From: Girardinichthys multiradiatus
Taxonomy: Eukaryota; Chordata; Actinopteri; Cyprinodontiformes; Goodeidae
Direction: 5' to 3'
Assembly (NCBI RefSeq): GCF_021462225.1
Contig: NC_061811.1
Coordinates: forward strand, 21,726,663-21,790,662
Length of the DNA: 64,000 nucleotides
In this document: piece after piece, positions 13,000 through 22,989 of the stretch
How positions within the stretch are numbered: position 1 is the stretch's first letter
How the letters are laid out: each line of letters begins with the position of its first letter
Notes under the pieces: model-generated
The model's input: only the letters and a program-made list of their open reading frames with translations
Told to the model about the DNA's origin: nothing
Databases searched by the model: none
Position numbers and translations under genes: made by a program

Positions 13000-13178
13000 A
13001 GAACCTAGAATATAAGACATATGTTCAGTTGTTTTACACTTTTTTGTTCAGTATATAATTCCACATGTGTTAATTCATAGTTTTGATGCCTTCAGTGTGC
13101 AGCTACAATATTCATAGTCATGAAAATAAAGAAAACTCTTTGAATGAGAAGGTGTGTCCAAACTTTTGGTCTGTACTG
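12976..13178 (+). repeat. right terminal inverted repeat of Tc1 element
   Basis: This arm pairs with 12267-12468 in inverted orientation and is followed by TA at 13179-13180. The deletion junction that removed the catalytic domain lies at or just before its inner edge, at an A-run near 12973-12979. Confidence 0.88.
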
Positions 13179-13254
13179 TATGTAATATGCACATTTTTGA
13201 ATTGACTCAATGAAGTAAATACATTTTTTATTATGTTCTTGAACATCTTGAATG

Positions 13255-13288
13255 CATGGACGGATGGATGGATGGATGGATGGAAGAT
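13255..13288. repeat. (GGAT)n microsatellite
   Basis: Several tandem GGAT units with one variant at each edge. Simple sequence. Confidence 0.9.
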
Positions 13289-13332
13289 GTGCACTTGGAC
13301 AGCTAAAGCCAAGGGCCTAATTTATATTTATT

Positions 13333-13492
13333 TGCACTTCAGAGTGGCTATACAGCGGTGAAGTGGTTGGGACTTTAAGCCTGAAGGGCTTGAACCCCCG
13401 GCCTGGGTTTGCATGCTCTCCCTGTGGGTTCCTGGGTTTTCTGCAAGCATTCCATGTTCCTCCCACAGCTCAAAAACATGACTGTCACATTT
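13333..13492 (+). mobile_element. diverged tRNA-SINE-like repeat
   Basis: This matches the reverse complement of the repeat at 25605-25965. Shared blocks include the 'tgaacccccggcctggg' region, 'tttgcatgctctccctg' and 'tcctcccacag'. It is the head-proximal part only and is heavily diverged. The tRNA-like boxes are degenerate. Confidence 0.6.
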
Positions 13493-13602
13493 TTAATTTT
13501 TATCTTAATTTGTTTAGGAAAATCATATAATTTCTGTAAACTAAGACTTTAGAACTGAAAAATGTATTTAAACCCCATTATAAGCATTGCTCAACATATG
13601 TT

Positions 13603-15720
13603 AAATTCAATTCAAATTCAATTCAAAAATACTTTATTAATCCCAAAGGGAAATTAAATGTTGTTATAGCTCATATTATGTAGGTTTCTTCAAAGAGCTG
13701 TTGTAGATGCTGATGGCTGTGGGCAGGAAGGATCTCCTGTAGCGCTCCGTCTTACAGCAGATCTGAAGAAGCCTCTGACTGAAGACACTGTTGTTGTAGG
13801 ACAGTCTCATGAAGAGGATGCTCAGAGTTCTCCATAATGTTCTTCATTTTATGAAGAATCCGTCTTTCCACAATGATCTCCAGAGGTTCCAGAGGAGTCC
13901 CCAGAACAGAGCCAGCCTTTTTTATCAGCTTGTTGAGCTTTTTTAAGTCCCTGGTTCTGATGCTGCTTCCCCAGCAGATGATGGTAGAAGAGATCACACT
14001 TTCCACAACAGACTTATAGAAGATATGCAGCATCTTGCTGCAAACACCAAAGGACCTAAGCTTCCTCAAGAAGTACAGTCTGCTCTGTCCCTTCTTGTAG
14101 ATGGCTTCACAGTTGCATCTCCACTCTAGTCTGTTGTCCAGGTGAACACCGAGGTATTTATACTCCTCCACCACCTCCACTTCTTCTCCCATGATAGTAA
14201 TAGTGTTTGACTTATTCCTATTTCTCTTAAAATCTACAATCATCTCCTTTGTTTTAGTCACGTTCAACATGAGATGATTGTTTCCACACCATGCCACAAA
14301 GCGGTCCACCACCTTCCTGTACTCAGCTTCTTGTCCATCTCTGATCCACCCCACGACTGCAGAATCATCTGAGTATTTCTGCAGATGACAGGAGTCTGTC
14401 TTGTACTGGAAGTCTGAGGTGTACAGAGTGAAAAGGAATGGTGAGAGTACAGACCCCTGTGGTGCTCCTGTGCTGTTGACTACCTGGTTAGACTCACAAC
14501 CCTTCAGTCTCACAAACTGTGGTCTGTTTGTCAGGTAGTCTTTAATCCAGGAGATTGTTGAGGCCTCCACCTGAGTCTTCTGGAGTTTCTGACAAAGCAA
14601 ATCAGGTTGGATTGTATTAAATGCACTGGAGAAATCAAAGAACATGATCCTCACAGTGCTGCTGGCTTTGTCCAGATGACAGTGGGTTTGTTGAAGCAGG
14701 TGTATGATGGCATCTTCAACTTCAACTCCACAGTGATAAGCAAACTGAAGGGGGTCCTGATGGTTTACTGTTTGCTTACTCAGGTGGGCCAACAGGAGTC
14801 TCTCTAGGACCTTCATGATGTGAGATGTCAGGGCAACAGGTCTATGGTCATTGAGGACTGATGGGTGAGTTTTCTTTGGTACCGGAACAAGACAGGAGGT
14901 CTTCCACAACACCGGAACCTTCTTCTGGGCCAGGCTAAGGTTGAAGAGGTGCTGCAGAATCCCACAGAGCTGTTCTGCACAGGCCTTCAGGACTCTAGGG
15001 CTGACATGATCTGGACCTGCAGCCTTATTCCTATTCAGTCTCTCCAGTTGTCTCTTCACCTGACTTCTTGAGACACACAGGTGGAAGGGGGAAGCAAAGG
15101 AAGCATCAGCATCTTCTGATATGGTTGATGGCAAACATGTAGAAGGGTCTAGGGCTGAGGTGGAAGATAAAAAATGTGAGGTGTTACTGGACAGCTGTGG
15201 GTCTTGTGGGTCAAAGGAGGGTGGGATGTCTGTTTGGCTGTGAGCAGGAGAGGAGGATGCTGAGCTTCTTTCTGAACTGAACCTATTGAAGAATACGTTC
15301 AGTTCATTGGCTCTGTCCAGACATCCATCGGTCTGATCATCCTTCTGCTTGAAGCCTGTGATCTTCTTCATCCCTGTCCACACATCTCTGATATTGTTTT
15401 GCTGGAGCTTGCTCTCCAGCTTCTTCTTGTACACCTCCTTGCTGTCTCTTATCTTGACTTTAAGTTGCTTTTGTAAACTCCTCAATAATTCTCTGTCTCC
15501 CTCTCTGAAGGCTCTTTTTTTCTTGTTAAGCAGGTCCTTCAGGTCACTGGTGATCCAAGGTTTGTTATTGGGGAAGCATCTCACGGTTCTGGTGGGGATG
15601 ATGTTATCCACACAGACGTTTATATAGTCAGTTACACACTCAGTCATGGCATTGATGTCCTCTCCATGTGGCTGGCACAGTGCGTCCCAGTCTGTAGCCT
15701 CAAAGCAACCTTGCAGAGCT
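13603..15720 (-). mobile_element. LINE of the L2/CR1/Rex1 supergroup, 5' truncated
   Basis: A minus-strand non-LTR retrotransposon. In coding orientation it starts near 15720 inside the region before the RT, so the endonuclease domain is absent. It reads through a long open RT frame to 13752, has a ~100-bp 3' UTR with the block 'ttaatttccctttgggatta', and ends in a TTGAATTGAA-like tail near 13603-13640. The 3' part is repeated nearly unchanged at 54700-54997. The long open frame points to a fairly recent insertion. The upstream reading continues in frame from the Met at 15647 to about 15740, where a stop occurs. Confidence 0.9.
13752..15647 (-). CDS. LINE reverse transcriptase ORF2 (endonuclease missing)
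   Basis: This is a 631-codon open frame encoding a non-LTR reverse transcriptase. Visible blocks are a basic region (30-80), the RT entry motif Ala-Ala-Gly-Pro-Asp (209-213), Asn-Asp-His-Arg-Pro-Val-Ala (266-272), motif A Phe-Asp-Phe-Ser-Ser-Ala-Phe (337-343), motif B Ala-Pro-Gln-Gly-Ser-Val (395-400), and catalytic Tyr-Ser-Asp-Asp (425-428). A thumb and C-terminal domain follow. All visible catalytic aspartates are kept. The Met at 15647 is internal: the family reading continues upstream in frame for about 30 codons. It normally copies its own RNA at a nicked target. Without the endonuclease it cannot be autonomous. Confidence 0.92.
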   Translation of the reverse strand: MTECVTDYINVCVDNIIPTRTVRCFPNNKPWITSDLKDLLNKKKRAFREGDRELLRSLQKQLKVKIRDSKEVYKKKLESKLQQNNIRDVWTGMKKITGFKQKDDQTDGCLDRANELNVFFNRFSSERSSASSSPAHSQTDIPPSFDPQDPQLSSNTSHFLSSTSALDPSTCLPSTISEDADASFASPFHLCVSRSQVKRQLERLNRNKAAGPDHVSPRVLKACAEQLCGILQHLFNLSLAQKKVPVLWKTSCLVPVPKKTHPSVLNDHRPVALTSHIMKVLERLLLAHLSKQTVNHQDPLQFAYHCGVEVEDAIIHLLQQTHCHLDKASSTVRIMFFDFSSAFNTIQPDLLCQKLQKTQVEASTISWIKDYLTNRPQFVRLKGCESNQVVNSTGAPQGSVLSPFLFTLYTSDFQYKTDSCHLQKYSDDSAVVGWIRDGQEAEYRKVVDRFVAWCGNNHLMLNVTKTKEMIVDFKRNRNKSNTITIMGEEVEVVEEYKYLGVHLDNRLEWRCNCEAIYKKGQSRLYFLRKLRSFGVCSKMLHIFYKSVVESVISSTIICWGSSIRTRDLKKLNKLIKKAGSVLGTPLEPLEIIVERRILHKMKNIMENSEHPLHETVLQQQCLQSEASSDLL

Positions 15721-15887
15721 TCTTCAGCTCTGTTAAGGAGAAAAAGTCAACTCTGGTCTTTTCTTTTGGAGTTATTAAGCTCTGTTGCATGTGGCAGGAA
15801 ATAGACCAGTCTAAAGAGAAGCTTGTTGTGACACTTCCTAAGCAATTGTCCCTTTTACATCTTTTACTCGGTCAAAAATGAACCAGT

Positions 15888-16456
15888 TACAGTCGCTGTA
15901 ACCTTTTGTATGTGTTGGATTATGGAGATGTTTTATATATGATTGCTTCTTCACAATGTCTTTGGATGCTTGACTCTGTCTACCTGTCTTCTCTGAGGTT
16001 CATTACAAACCATAAAGTGTCAACACATAATTGTGATTTATATTATCTGGCAGGATGGCCTGGCCTGGCCTTGCTGCCCAAAGTAATTCTCATTGGTTAA
16101 CTTTTATATACAAGGCATTATATGGACTTTTGCCAGCCTATATCTCTACTGCAGTTTCACTGAAAAATATTGACTCACAATTGGCTGCTTGTTTCTGTCC
16201 CCTTTGCTCAGACTGAATTGGGTAAGAAGGCCTTTGTTCACTCTGCTCCCTTCTCCTGAAACTTGCTACCAAAAACTAACTGAATTTAACTGATTGAGTC
16301 TTTTTACTTCCAAACCAAAAATTATCGAGGTTGATTCAATAACATGTGCCATTTTTGTAACCATGTGTGTTTTTTTTGCTTTACTTGTTGCTGCCTCTTG
16401 GCCGAGACTCCCTTGAGTCGAGCTTTATCCTGGTGAAATAAAATAAGATGTGATTT
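15888..16456 (+). pseudogene. LINE ORF2 C-terminal relic
   Basis: This plus-strand fragment encodes the C-terminal part of a fish non-LTR retrotransposon. The reading includes Leu-Asp-Tyr-Gly-Asp-Val-Leu-Tyr followed by Leu-Asp-Ser-Val-Tyr and an Arg-Phe-Ile-Thr block, the typical post-RT region. It then continues with stops and frameshifts to a 3' end with 'ggtgaaataaaataag'. It is 5' truncated, lies about 170 bp beyond the 5' end of the opposite-strand LINE, and is clearly older. It is a different family from the neighbouring 631-codon element. Confidence 0.75.
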
Positions 16457-16679
16457 AAATAAAGCTTTCCTTAAATGTGAAAAATTTAGCTTTGCTAACA
16501 GACCGGCAATAGATGTAGCATTGGTGTCTGTTATTCTTGTGCAGTAAGCTGAATGAAGTGAAGAATAAAATCTATTTCAAGGACCCACTTAAAAAAGGAA
16601 CCTGATGTTCCTTGAAGAACATCTAGATTTGACATTTGGGGTCTTTTTATAAAATTGTACATGTGCTAAACTTGGATTT

Positions 16680-16886
16680 TCTAGTCACAGCGACAGCTTA
16701 GTGTGCTTTTACGCTAGACTCTCATTCACTCCTCATGCTTACAACACCCACAAATTCATGCACCAGTAGACAAAATAGCAGACAACTAGGAGTTAAGTGT
16801 CTTGGTCAAAGGCACATCAACATGTGGTTGTGAGGGTTGGAATCAAACTCCTAAATGCTAGATGACTGCTCTTCCCACTGAGCCAC
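16680..16886 (-). mobile_element. tRNA-derived SINE
   Basis: Read on the minus strand from 16886, it has a good A-box (TGGCTCAGTGGG), then a B-box-like AGTTTGATTCC about 30 bp later, as in a tRNA gene. A body of about 150 bp follows. The tRNA-like head cannot fold as a normal tRNA end to end, so it is a SINE and not a tRNA gene. Confidence 0.65.
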
Positions 16887-16984
16887 AAAATCAAACACAC
16901 ACAAAGTAAAAAGAGAGCTTAAACAAGGAAGTGCACACTTGTTTGTTTTATCGATCTACAGTTTTTCAATAAATCATCAGCAGG

Positions 16985-17290
16985 ATATCGGCTCTCTCTT
17001 AAACAACATTGATCTTCAGAATCTCAGTGAAGAGCAGTCAAACTCTCTTTCACATCCAATAAGCTGTACTTCTTCACTTATTACACACTCGAAGATGAGG
17101 CTTCAATGTCTGATGACCTCCCTGCTGAGCTGCAAAGCTGCCTGCACTGTTGCAACAGACAGCTGTTCTAAAACAGCTGGAATAACAGCACTAAGGTTTT
17201 TTTTTAATCTGGAACAAATCGGTGCTTTCTTGATCAACAGGATCTTCTTCACTCTTCATCCACACTTAAACTCTCCTTGAATACTGATAA
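16985..17290 (+). pseudogene. possible L1-type LINE relic
   Basis: The plus-strand reading contains Asn-Leu-Ser-Glu-Glu-Gln-Ser-Asn-Ser-Leu followed by a Pro-Ile-Ser-Cys-Thr block. This resembles the stretch just before the first RT motif in L1-clade elements. No RT motif proper survives, and the rest of the reading appears shifted. The call rests on one short block and could be chance. Confidence 0.35.
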
Positions 17291-17659
17291 TTACTGAGAA
17301 AGGATTCTGGTTCTGAAAATATGGACTGAAAGTAACGGCAACTGTATTGTTTATTAAAGGTCAGAACCATGTGCACAAGTTGGAATTTATTTTGGGATTC
17401 CTGTAAGCCAAACCTGCATAGAAATGTATATCAAATCACTAATATGTGGTTATATTTACCTTCTGGCAGGATATGTGACCACTCTTCTTGAAGAAAATAT
17501 TATTTCTTTAAAATCAGATTACTGGCTAGATAAATTCTTGTCTAGATACCTAATGTTTGCCTCCTTTATTCATACTGAAAGATGTTTTGATGTTTGTTCC
17601 AGTTCATTATCCTATCGGAACACCAGCCTTCATCCTTAATAAAAAAAAAAATAAATGGG

Positions 17660-17930
17660 AGGAAGTCCATTATTCTTTCCACTGTGTGCAATGCACCAGC
17701 AACACTGGTAGCGGAACAACCCAACACCATGATGCTGGCACCGCCGTGCTTCACATTTTGTATGGTGTTCTCAAATGTGAAAGCTTTACTTTGACTTCTC
17801 CAACCATACCTCTTGTCATTGTGGTCAGAGAGCTCAATCGTTGTCTCATCTGAACGTGAAACGTTTCTCCAGAAGACATCTATATTCACCGTGCTGCTGG
17901 CTCGAAATGTCAGTAAAGCTTAAAGGGGTC
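17660..17930 (-). pseudogene. Tc1-like transposase relic (first catalytic block)
   Basis: The minus-strand frame 17566-17889 holds Ser-Asp-Glu-Thr-Thr-Ile-Glu-Leu, which carries the first catalytic Asp. A His-Asn-Asp-Lys-Arg-Tyr block and the Val-Lys-His-Gly-Gly-Ala-Ser-Ile-Met segment follow. These are hallmark positions of Tc1 transposases. The remaining two catalytic residues and the ends are missing. Similar minus-strand relics lie at 26365 and 46480. Confidence 0.8.
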
Positions 17931-18079
17931 GGTTTACATCAGAGTTTGGATTTGTAGCAGTATGCAAAACAACTACCGCAGGACAAAATAAGTATGAAAA
18001 TCTCAGAAAAGGGGGATTTCTATCTAAGAATTTAATGCAAAATCAGCTTTGTCCCAGAAAAAGTGTACGCCAAAGATGG

Positions 18080-19628
18080 TTCAATTCAATTAAGTTTTAT
18101 TTATATAGCAACAATTCACAACACATGTCATCTCAAGGCACTTCACAACATTCAGATACATGCATTCCAATTAATCCTAACCATTGAACAGTGCAGTCAG
18201 ATTCAGTTATTTATTCAAATTGGATAAAAAAGTTTTTCTATCTAAGGAAACCCAGCAGATTGCATCCAGTCAGTGACTTGCAGCATTCACTCCTCCTGGA
18301 TGAGCATGTAGAGACAGTGGAAAGTCATTGGTGTTGACTTTGCAGCAATCCCTCATACTGAGCATGCATGTAGCGACAGCGGAGAGGAAACACTCCCTTT
18401 TAACAGGAAGAAACCTCCAGCAGAACCAGGCTCAGTGTGAGCGGCCATCTGCCACGACCGACTGGGGGTTTGAGAGAACAGAGCAGAGACACAAAGAGAA
18501 CAGAGAAGCACTGATCCAGGAGTCCTTTCTATGGGAAGGAAAAGTAAATGTTAATGGATGTAGCTCCTTTAGTCATTTCACCTAGAAAGAAAGAACAGAT
18601 AAACTCTGAGCCAGTTTTCAAGGTTAGAGTCTGAAAGAGAGCACATATAATTAGTTACAGTTAAGCTCAGTCAATCGCCATGTCTAGGAGAGAGAAAGGG
18701 TTAAACACTAAAAGACAGGGCCATGCGGATCAACGGTAGAGGGTGAGCATTAAGTTGTTGCCAGCAGAAGCTCGGACGATTCCGCTCTCCAGAAAGGTGT
18801 CACAGGTAGACACAGAGTCAGGCCAGGTGTAGCTTCTAGGAAGAGAAAAGAGAGAGAACAAAGTTAAAAGCTGAAATAACAGCAAATAATGCAAAATTGG
18901 AGAGTAGTGTGAGAATGTAGCGAAGAGGGTGAAAGTGGTCATTATGTCCTCCAGCAGCCTAAGCCTATAGCAGCATAACTACACAGATAGTTTCAGTTCA
19001 GATTATTTAGTAAAACGGTGCTTATTTACAACAATGTTGTCTCAAGGCACCCCACAAAGGGTCCCACTGATGGTCATTGTTATACTAAAAACCACAAGGA
19101 TTGGGATACCTCTCTCTATCAGACTGATTATAACCATTGGAAAAGAGAAGGGGTCATACGGGTAGCAGAAATGGAGGGTGTGTTTGCACCTCAACCATAA
19201 CTGAGCCGGTTTAGGCTAAACCTGACTCCCCCTTACTCCAACCATAGCCTAAGCCACTCTAACTATAAGCTTTATCAAAAAGGAAAGTTTTAAGGCTAGC
19301 CTTAAAAGTAGACAGGGACTAAAACTGGGAGCTGGTTCCACAAGAGAGGAGCCTGATAACTAAAGGATCTGCCTCCCATTCTACTTCCAGAGACTCTAAG
19401 AACCACCAGTAAACCTGCAGTCTGAGAACGAAGTGCCCTGTTAGGAACATATGGAAAGTATGATGGAGCTAGATCATTAAGGGCCTTATATGTGAGGAGG
19501 AGAATTTTAAATTCTATTCTGGATTTAACATGGAGCCAATGAAAGGATGCTAAAATAGGAGAAATCAGAATTCTTGCTGCAGCATTTTGAATCAGCTGAA
19601 GGCTTTTAACTGCATTTTGTGGACATCC
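18080..19628 (-). repeat. L2-type LINE 3' UTR and decayed C-terminus
   Basis: This is the non-coding tail of the L2-type element. It includes blocks shared with 6722-7026, a 'ccttgagatgaca' stretch, an AATAAA in coding orientation and the terminal TTGAATTGAATT. The first ~100 bp beyond 19629 (in coding sense) still reads as the decayed C-terminus of ORF2. Open frames on either strand here are not real genes. Confidence 0.8.
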
Positions 19629-20775
19629 TCATAGTAGAGAATTACAATAGTCCAGCCTTGAAGTAACAAATGCATGGACTAGTTTTTCAGTGTAACTCCT
19701 GGATAGGATATTTCTAATTTTGGCAATGTTCCAGAGGTGAAAGAAGGAAATCCAAGAAACCTGTTTAATATGGGATTTAAATGACATGTCCTGGTCAAAA
19801 GTAACACCAAGGTTTTTTACTTTATTATCGGAGGTCAATTTAATGCCATCTAGGTTAAATGATTGACTAAGCAGTTTCTTTTTTAAAGACTCCGGTCCAA
19901 AGACGACAACTTCTGTCTTGTCTGAATTTAGAAGCAAAAAATTTAAAGTCATCCAAGTTTTTATATCTTGAAGACATGCTTGTAGTCTAACTGGTTGGGT
20001 TCATCAGGATTTATGGATAAGTAAAGCTGAGTATCATCAGTGTAACAGTGAAAATGTATCCTATGCTGCCTGATAATTTGACCTATTGGAAGCATGTATA
20101 TAGTAAAGAGAAGTGGCCCGAGTATTGAACCTTGTGGTACTCCACAATTAACCCTGGAGTTTAAAGATTTATCATTTACATGAACAAACTGGAATATGTC
20201 AGACAGATAAGATTTAAACCAGCCTAGCGCTGATCCCCACAGCATATTCCAGCCTTTTTAAGAGAATATTATGGTCGACTGTATCAAATGCAGCACTGAG
20301 ATCTAACAGAACCAGTACAGACACAAGTCCATTATCTGAGGCCATAAGAATATCATTAGTGACTTTCAGCAGAGCTGTTTCAGTGCTATGATGAGCTCTG
20401 AAGCCTGACTGAAACTCTTCAAACAGGTCATTGCTGTGTAAATGCTCACACATTTGATTAGCAACTATTTTCTCAAGAATTTTAGATAAGAATGGAAGAT
20501 TGGATATAGGTCTGTAATTTTTCAAGTCATCTCTTAAGTAAAGGTTTAATTGCCGCTACCTTAAAAGCCTGTGGTACATATCCATTTACTAAAGATAGAT
20601 TAATCATATCTAAAATGGGGCTGGTAATCAGAGGGAACACTTCTTTAAATAATTTGGTTGGGATTGGGTCCAACATACAAGTTGAATGTTTAGATGAAGC
20701 TAATAACTCAGGAAGCTTCACAGGATCAATACAGTCCAAACACAAATCAGGTTCTGCAGTTATTATAGGACTCAT
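19629..20775 (-). pseudogene. L2-type LINE reverse transcriptase, frameshifted
   Basis: Four consecutive minus-strand readings in shifting frames make up one RT. At 20775-20527 lies the pre-RT block ending Lys-Pro-Leu-Leu-Lys. At 20525-20214 are Asn-Tyr-Arg-Pro-Ile-Ser-Asn-Leu and motif A Leu-Asp-Leu-Ser-Ala-Ala-Phe-Asp. At 20245-19961 are Val-Pro-Gln-Gly-Ser-Ile-Leu-Gly-Pro and catalytic Tyr-Thr-Asp-Asp. At 19952-19629 are Leu-Asn-Ser-Asp-Lys-Thr-Glu and Ser-Arg-Leu-Asp-Tyr-Cys-Asn-Ser. All hallmark blocks survive but several frame breaks inactivate it. The orientation and family match ORF1 at 23926-24801. Confidence 0.88.
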
Positions 20776-20807
20776 ATCATGCTGTTACCAGGGTTGCTCT
20801 GGGTTTT

Positions 20808-21248
20808 TTGGATCATTATCTAATCCACCTCATCCCAACCTACAGAGAGAGACTAAGAGCTTCCAAACCCAAGGTTCACACTGTTAAGAAGTGGACTGAG
20901 GAATCAAAGCAGACGCTACTGGCCTGCTTTGAATGCACAGACTGGACTGTTTTTGAAACTTCAGCCACTGACCTAAACCACCTAACTGATGTGGTGACAT
21001 CATACATCAGTTTCTGTGAGGACATGTGTGTGCAGATCAAGACCTTCTGCACCTTTGGGAATAACAAGCCATGGTTTGCTCCACATCTCAGGAATCTGCG
21101 CAGGGAAAAGGAAGAAGCTCACAGCATTGGAGATTGGGCGCGGTACAGGCAGGCCAGGAACAGACTAACAAAGGAGATAAAAGCAGCCAAGAGAAGCTAC
21201 AGTGAGAAGCTTAAAAACAGCCTTTCTACTGGTGACACTTCGGTCTGA
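20808..21248 (+). pseudogene. LINE ORF2, pre-RT segment
   Basis: An open frame of 146 codons corresponds to the linker between endonuclease and RT. It has Lys-Lys-Trp-Thr-Glu-Glu, a Cys-Thr-Asp-Trp block, then Gly-Asn-Asn-Lys-Pro-Trp-Phe followed by a Lys/Arg-rich helix. The same organisation occurs at residues 1-80 of the 631-codon LINE (Phe-Pro-Asn-Asn-Lys-Pro-Trp-Ile). A frameshift or stop near 21248 separates it from the RT. From 21250 to 21880 the RT start is still readable in pieces of other frames. Confidence 0.8.
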
Positions 21249-21882
21249 GAAACCTGACTGCCTATACGAGCCCCCCCACCCATCCTGAACAGAGTCGTCT
21301 CCTGGCCAACCGTCTGAATGGCTTCTACTGCAGACATGACAAGAAGCCATTCACACCTCAAATCATCCCCTCCACATCCCATTCAGGAACAAATTTGACC
21401 TGTAAAACAACCAACCCCCTACCGTCAGATCCTCTGCCTGCACTAAAGATCTCCGAGGAAAATGTAAACAGGCTCTATCAGCGCATGAAAACAAGGAAAG
21501 CTGGAGGACCCCATCATGCCTGAAAGCCTGTGCAAATAAACTCGCTCCGATCTTCACAAGGATCTTCAACAAGTCACTGGAGAAATGTGAGGTCCCCTCC
21601 TGCTTCAAATGATCCACCATCATCCGGGTTCCCAAGAAATCCACCATTGTAGGATTAAATGATTACAGGCCTGTAGCCCTGACATCTGTGGTCATGAAAT
21701 CCTTTGAGCGGCTGGTGTTGAAGCACCTGAAAGACATCACAGGCCCCCAGCTGGACCCCCTGCAGTTTGCTTACTGACCAAACAGGTCGGCAGATGATGC
21801 TGTTGACTTAGGTCTACACTACATCCTGCAACACCTCGACCACTCAGGGACGTACGCCAGGATCCTGTTTGTAGACTTCAGC

Positions 21883-22809
21883 TTGGCCTTCAACACCATC
21901 ATACCAGACATCCTCCACCAGAAGCTCACCCAGCTCAATGTCCCAGCCTCCACCTGTCAGTGGATCAACAGCTTCCTGACAGACCGACAGCAGCAGGTGA
22001 GACTGGGGAGCATCTTCTCCCGATCCAGATCAATAAGTACTGGTGCCCTCCAGGGGTGTGTTCTATCCCCACTCCTCTTCTCGCTGTACACAAATGACTG
22101 CACCTCATCGGACTCGTCCGTGAAACTCCTTAAGTTTGCAGAGGACACCACTGTCATTGGACTGATCCAGGACGGTGATGAGTCTGCATACAGACAGCAG
22201 GTGGATCGGCTGGTACACTGGTGCGGTCAGAACTACCTTGAACTGAACCCACTCAAGACTGTGGAAATGGTGGTGGACCTTCGGAGAACACCACCCCCAT
22301 ACACCCCCCTCACCATCCTCAACAACACTGTATCGGCCGTGGACCACTTCAGGTTCTTAGGAACCACCATCTCTGAGGACCTGAGATGGTCTTCACACAT
22401 AGACACTGTTCGAAAGAAGGCCCAGCAGAGACTGTACTTCCTGAGGCAACTCAAGAAGTTCAACCTTCCACAGGAGCTGCTGGTCATCTTCTACACTGCC
22501 ATCATTCAATCTGTCCTGTCTTCATCCATCTCAGTGTGGTTTGGCTCATCCACAAAACAGGACAGGTCCAGACTGCAACGGATAATCAGGAATGCAGAGA
22601 GAATAATCAGGGCTGTCCTTCCCTCCATCCAGGACTTATACAGGGTCAGGAAAAGAGCTGCTAAAATCTCTGCAGACCCCACACACCCTGCACATAAACT
22701 GTTCAGAGCTTTACCTTCAGGCCGCCGCTACAGAGCACTGTTCACTAAAACCAGCCGCCACAGAGACACTTTCTTCCCCCAGGCTGTTTCTCTGTTGAAC
22801 ATTCAATAA
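21883..22809 (+). pseudogene. LINE reverse transcriptase, catalytic motif altered
   Basis: A 308-codon open frame starts inside motif A (Ala-Phe-Asn-Thr-Ile) and runs to the C-terminus, including the usual Ser-Ala-Asp-Pro-Thr-His-Pro and Leu-Pro-Ser-Gly-Arg-Arg blocks. Two signature sites are changed. The motif B Pro-Gln-Gly is Leu-Gln-Gly (residues 55-57). The catalytic Phe-Ala-Asp-Asp is Phe-Ala-Glu-Asp (85-88). Upstream, 21250-21880 encodes the earlier RT blocks with stops. The copy should be catalytically dead. Confidence 0.88.
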
Positions 22810-22989
22810 AGTACAAAACAACAGCATACAGATGTTGCAAATGCACCTTTTTATTATATATGTGTATATTGTACATTGTAAATTTCTATATTCTGTAATG
22901 CAAAAACAGAACAAAAGAGCAAAGTGTACCGGAGTCAAATTCCTTGTTTGTATGTCTCAGGAAGTACAGTCTCTGCTGCAATAAAGCTG

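Larger units (their letters stand above)
12267..13178 (+). mobile_element. internally deleted Tc1-type transposon with ~200-bp inverted repeats
   Basis: The element is bounded by TA dinucleotides at 12265-12266 and 13179-13180, as expected for Tc1/mariner integration. The ends are long imperfect inverted repeats: the left arm runs to about 12468 and the right arm starts near 12976. Both begin with the complement-matched 'cagtacagacca'. Inside are a leader and the N-terminal part of a transposase. The reading then runs directly into the right repeat, so the whole DDE catalytic domain is missing. At ~0.9 kb it is about half the size of an autonomous member. It is non-autonomous but has both termini, so it could be mobilised by a relative. 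Confidence 0.9.

Noticed and set aside
14607..15627. Plus-strand open frames inside the LINE RT
   Set aside because: Antisense shadows of the 631-codon RT frame.
16815..16886. tRNA gene on the minus strand
   Set aside because: Both boxes are present, but the acceptor stem does not pair and a SINE body follows.
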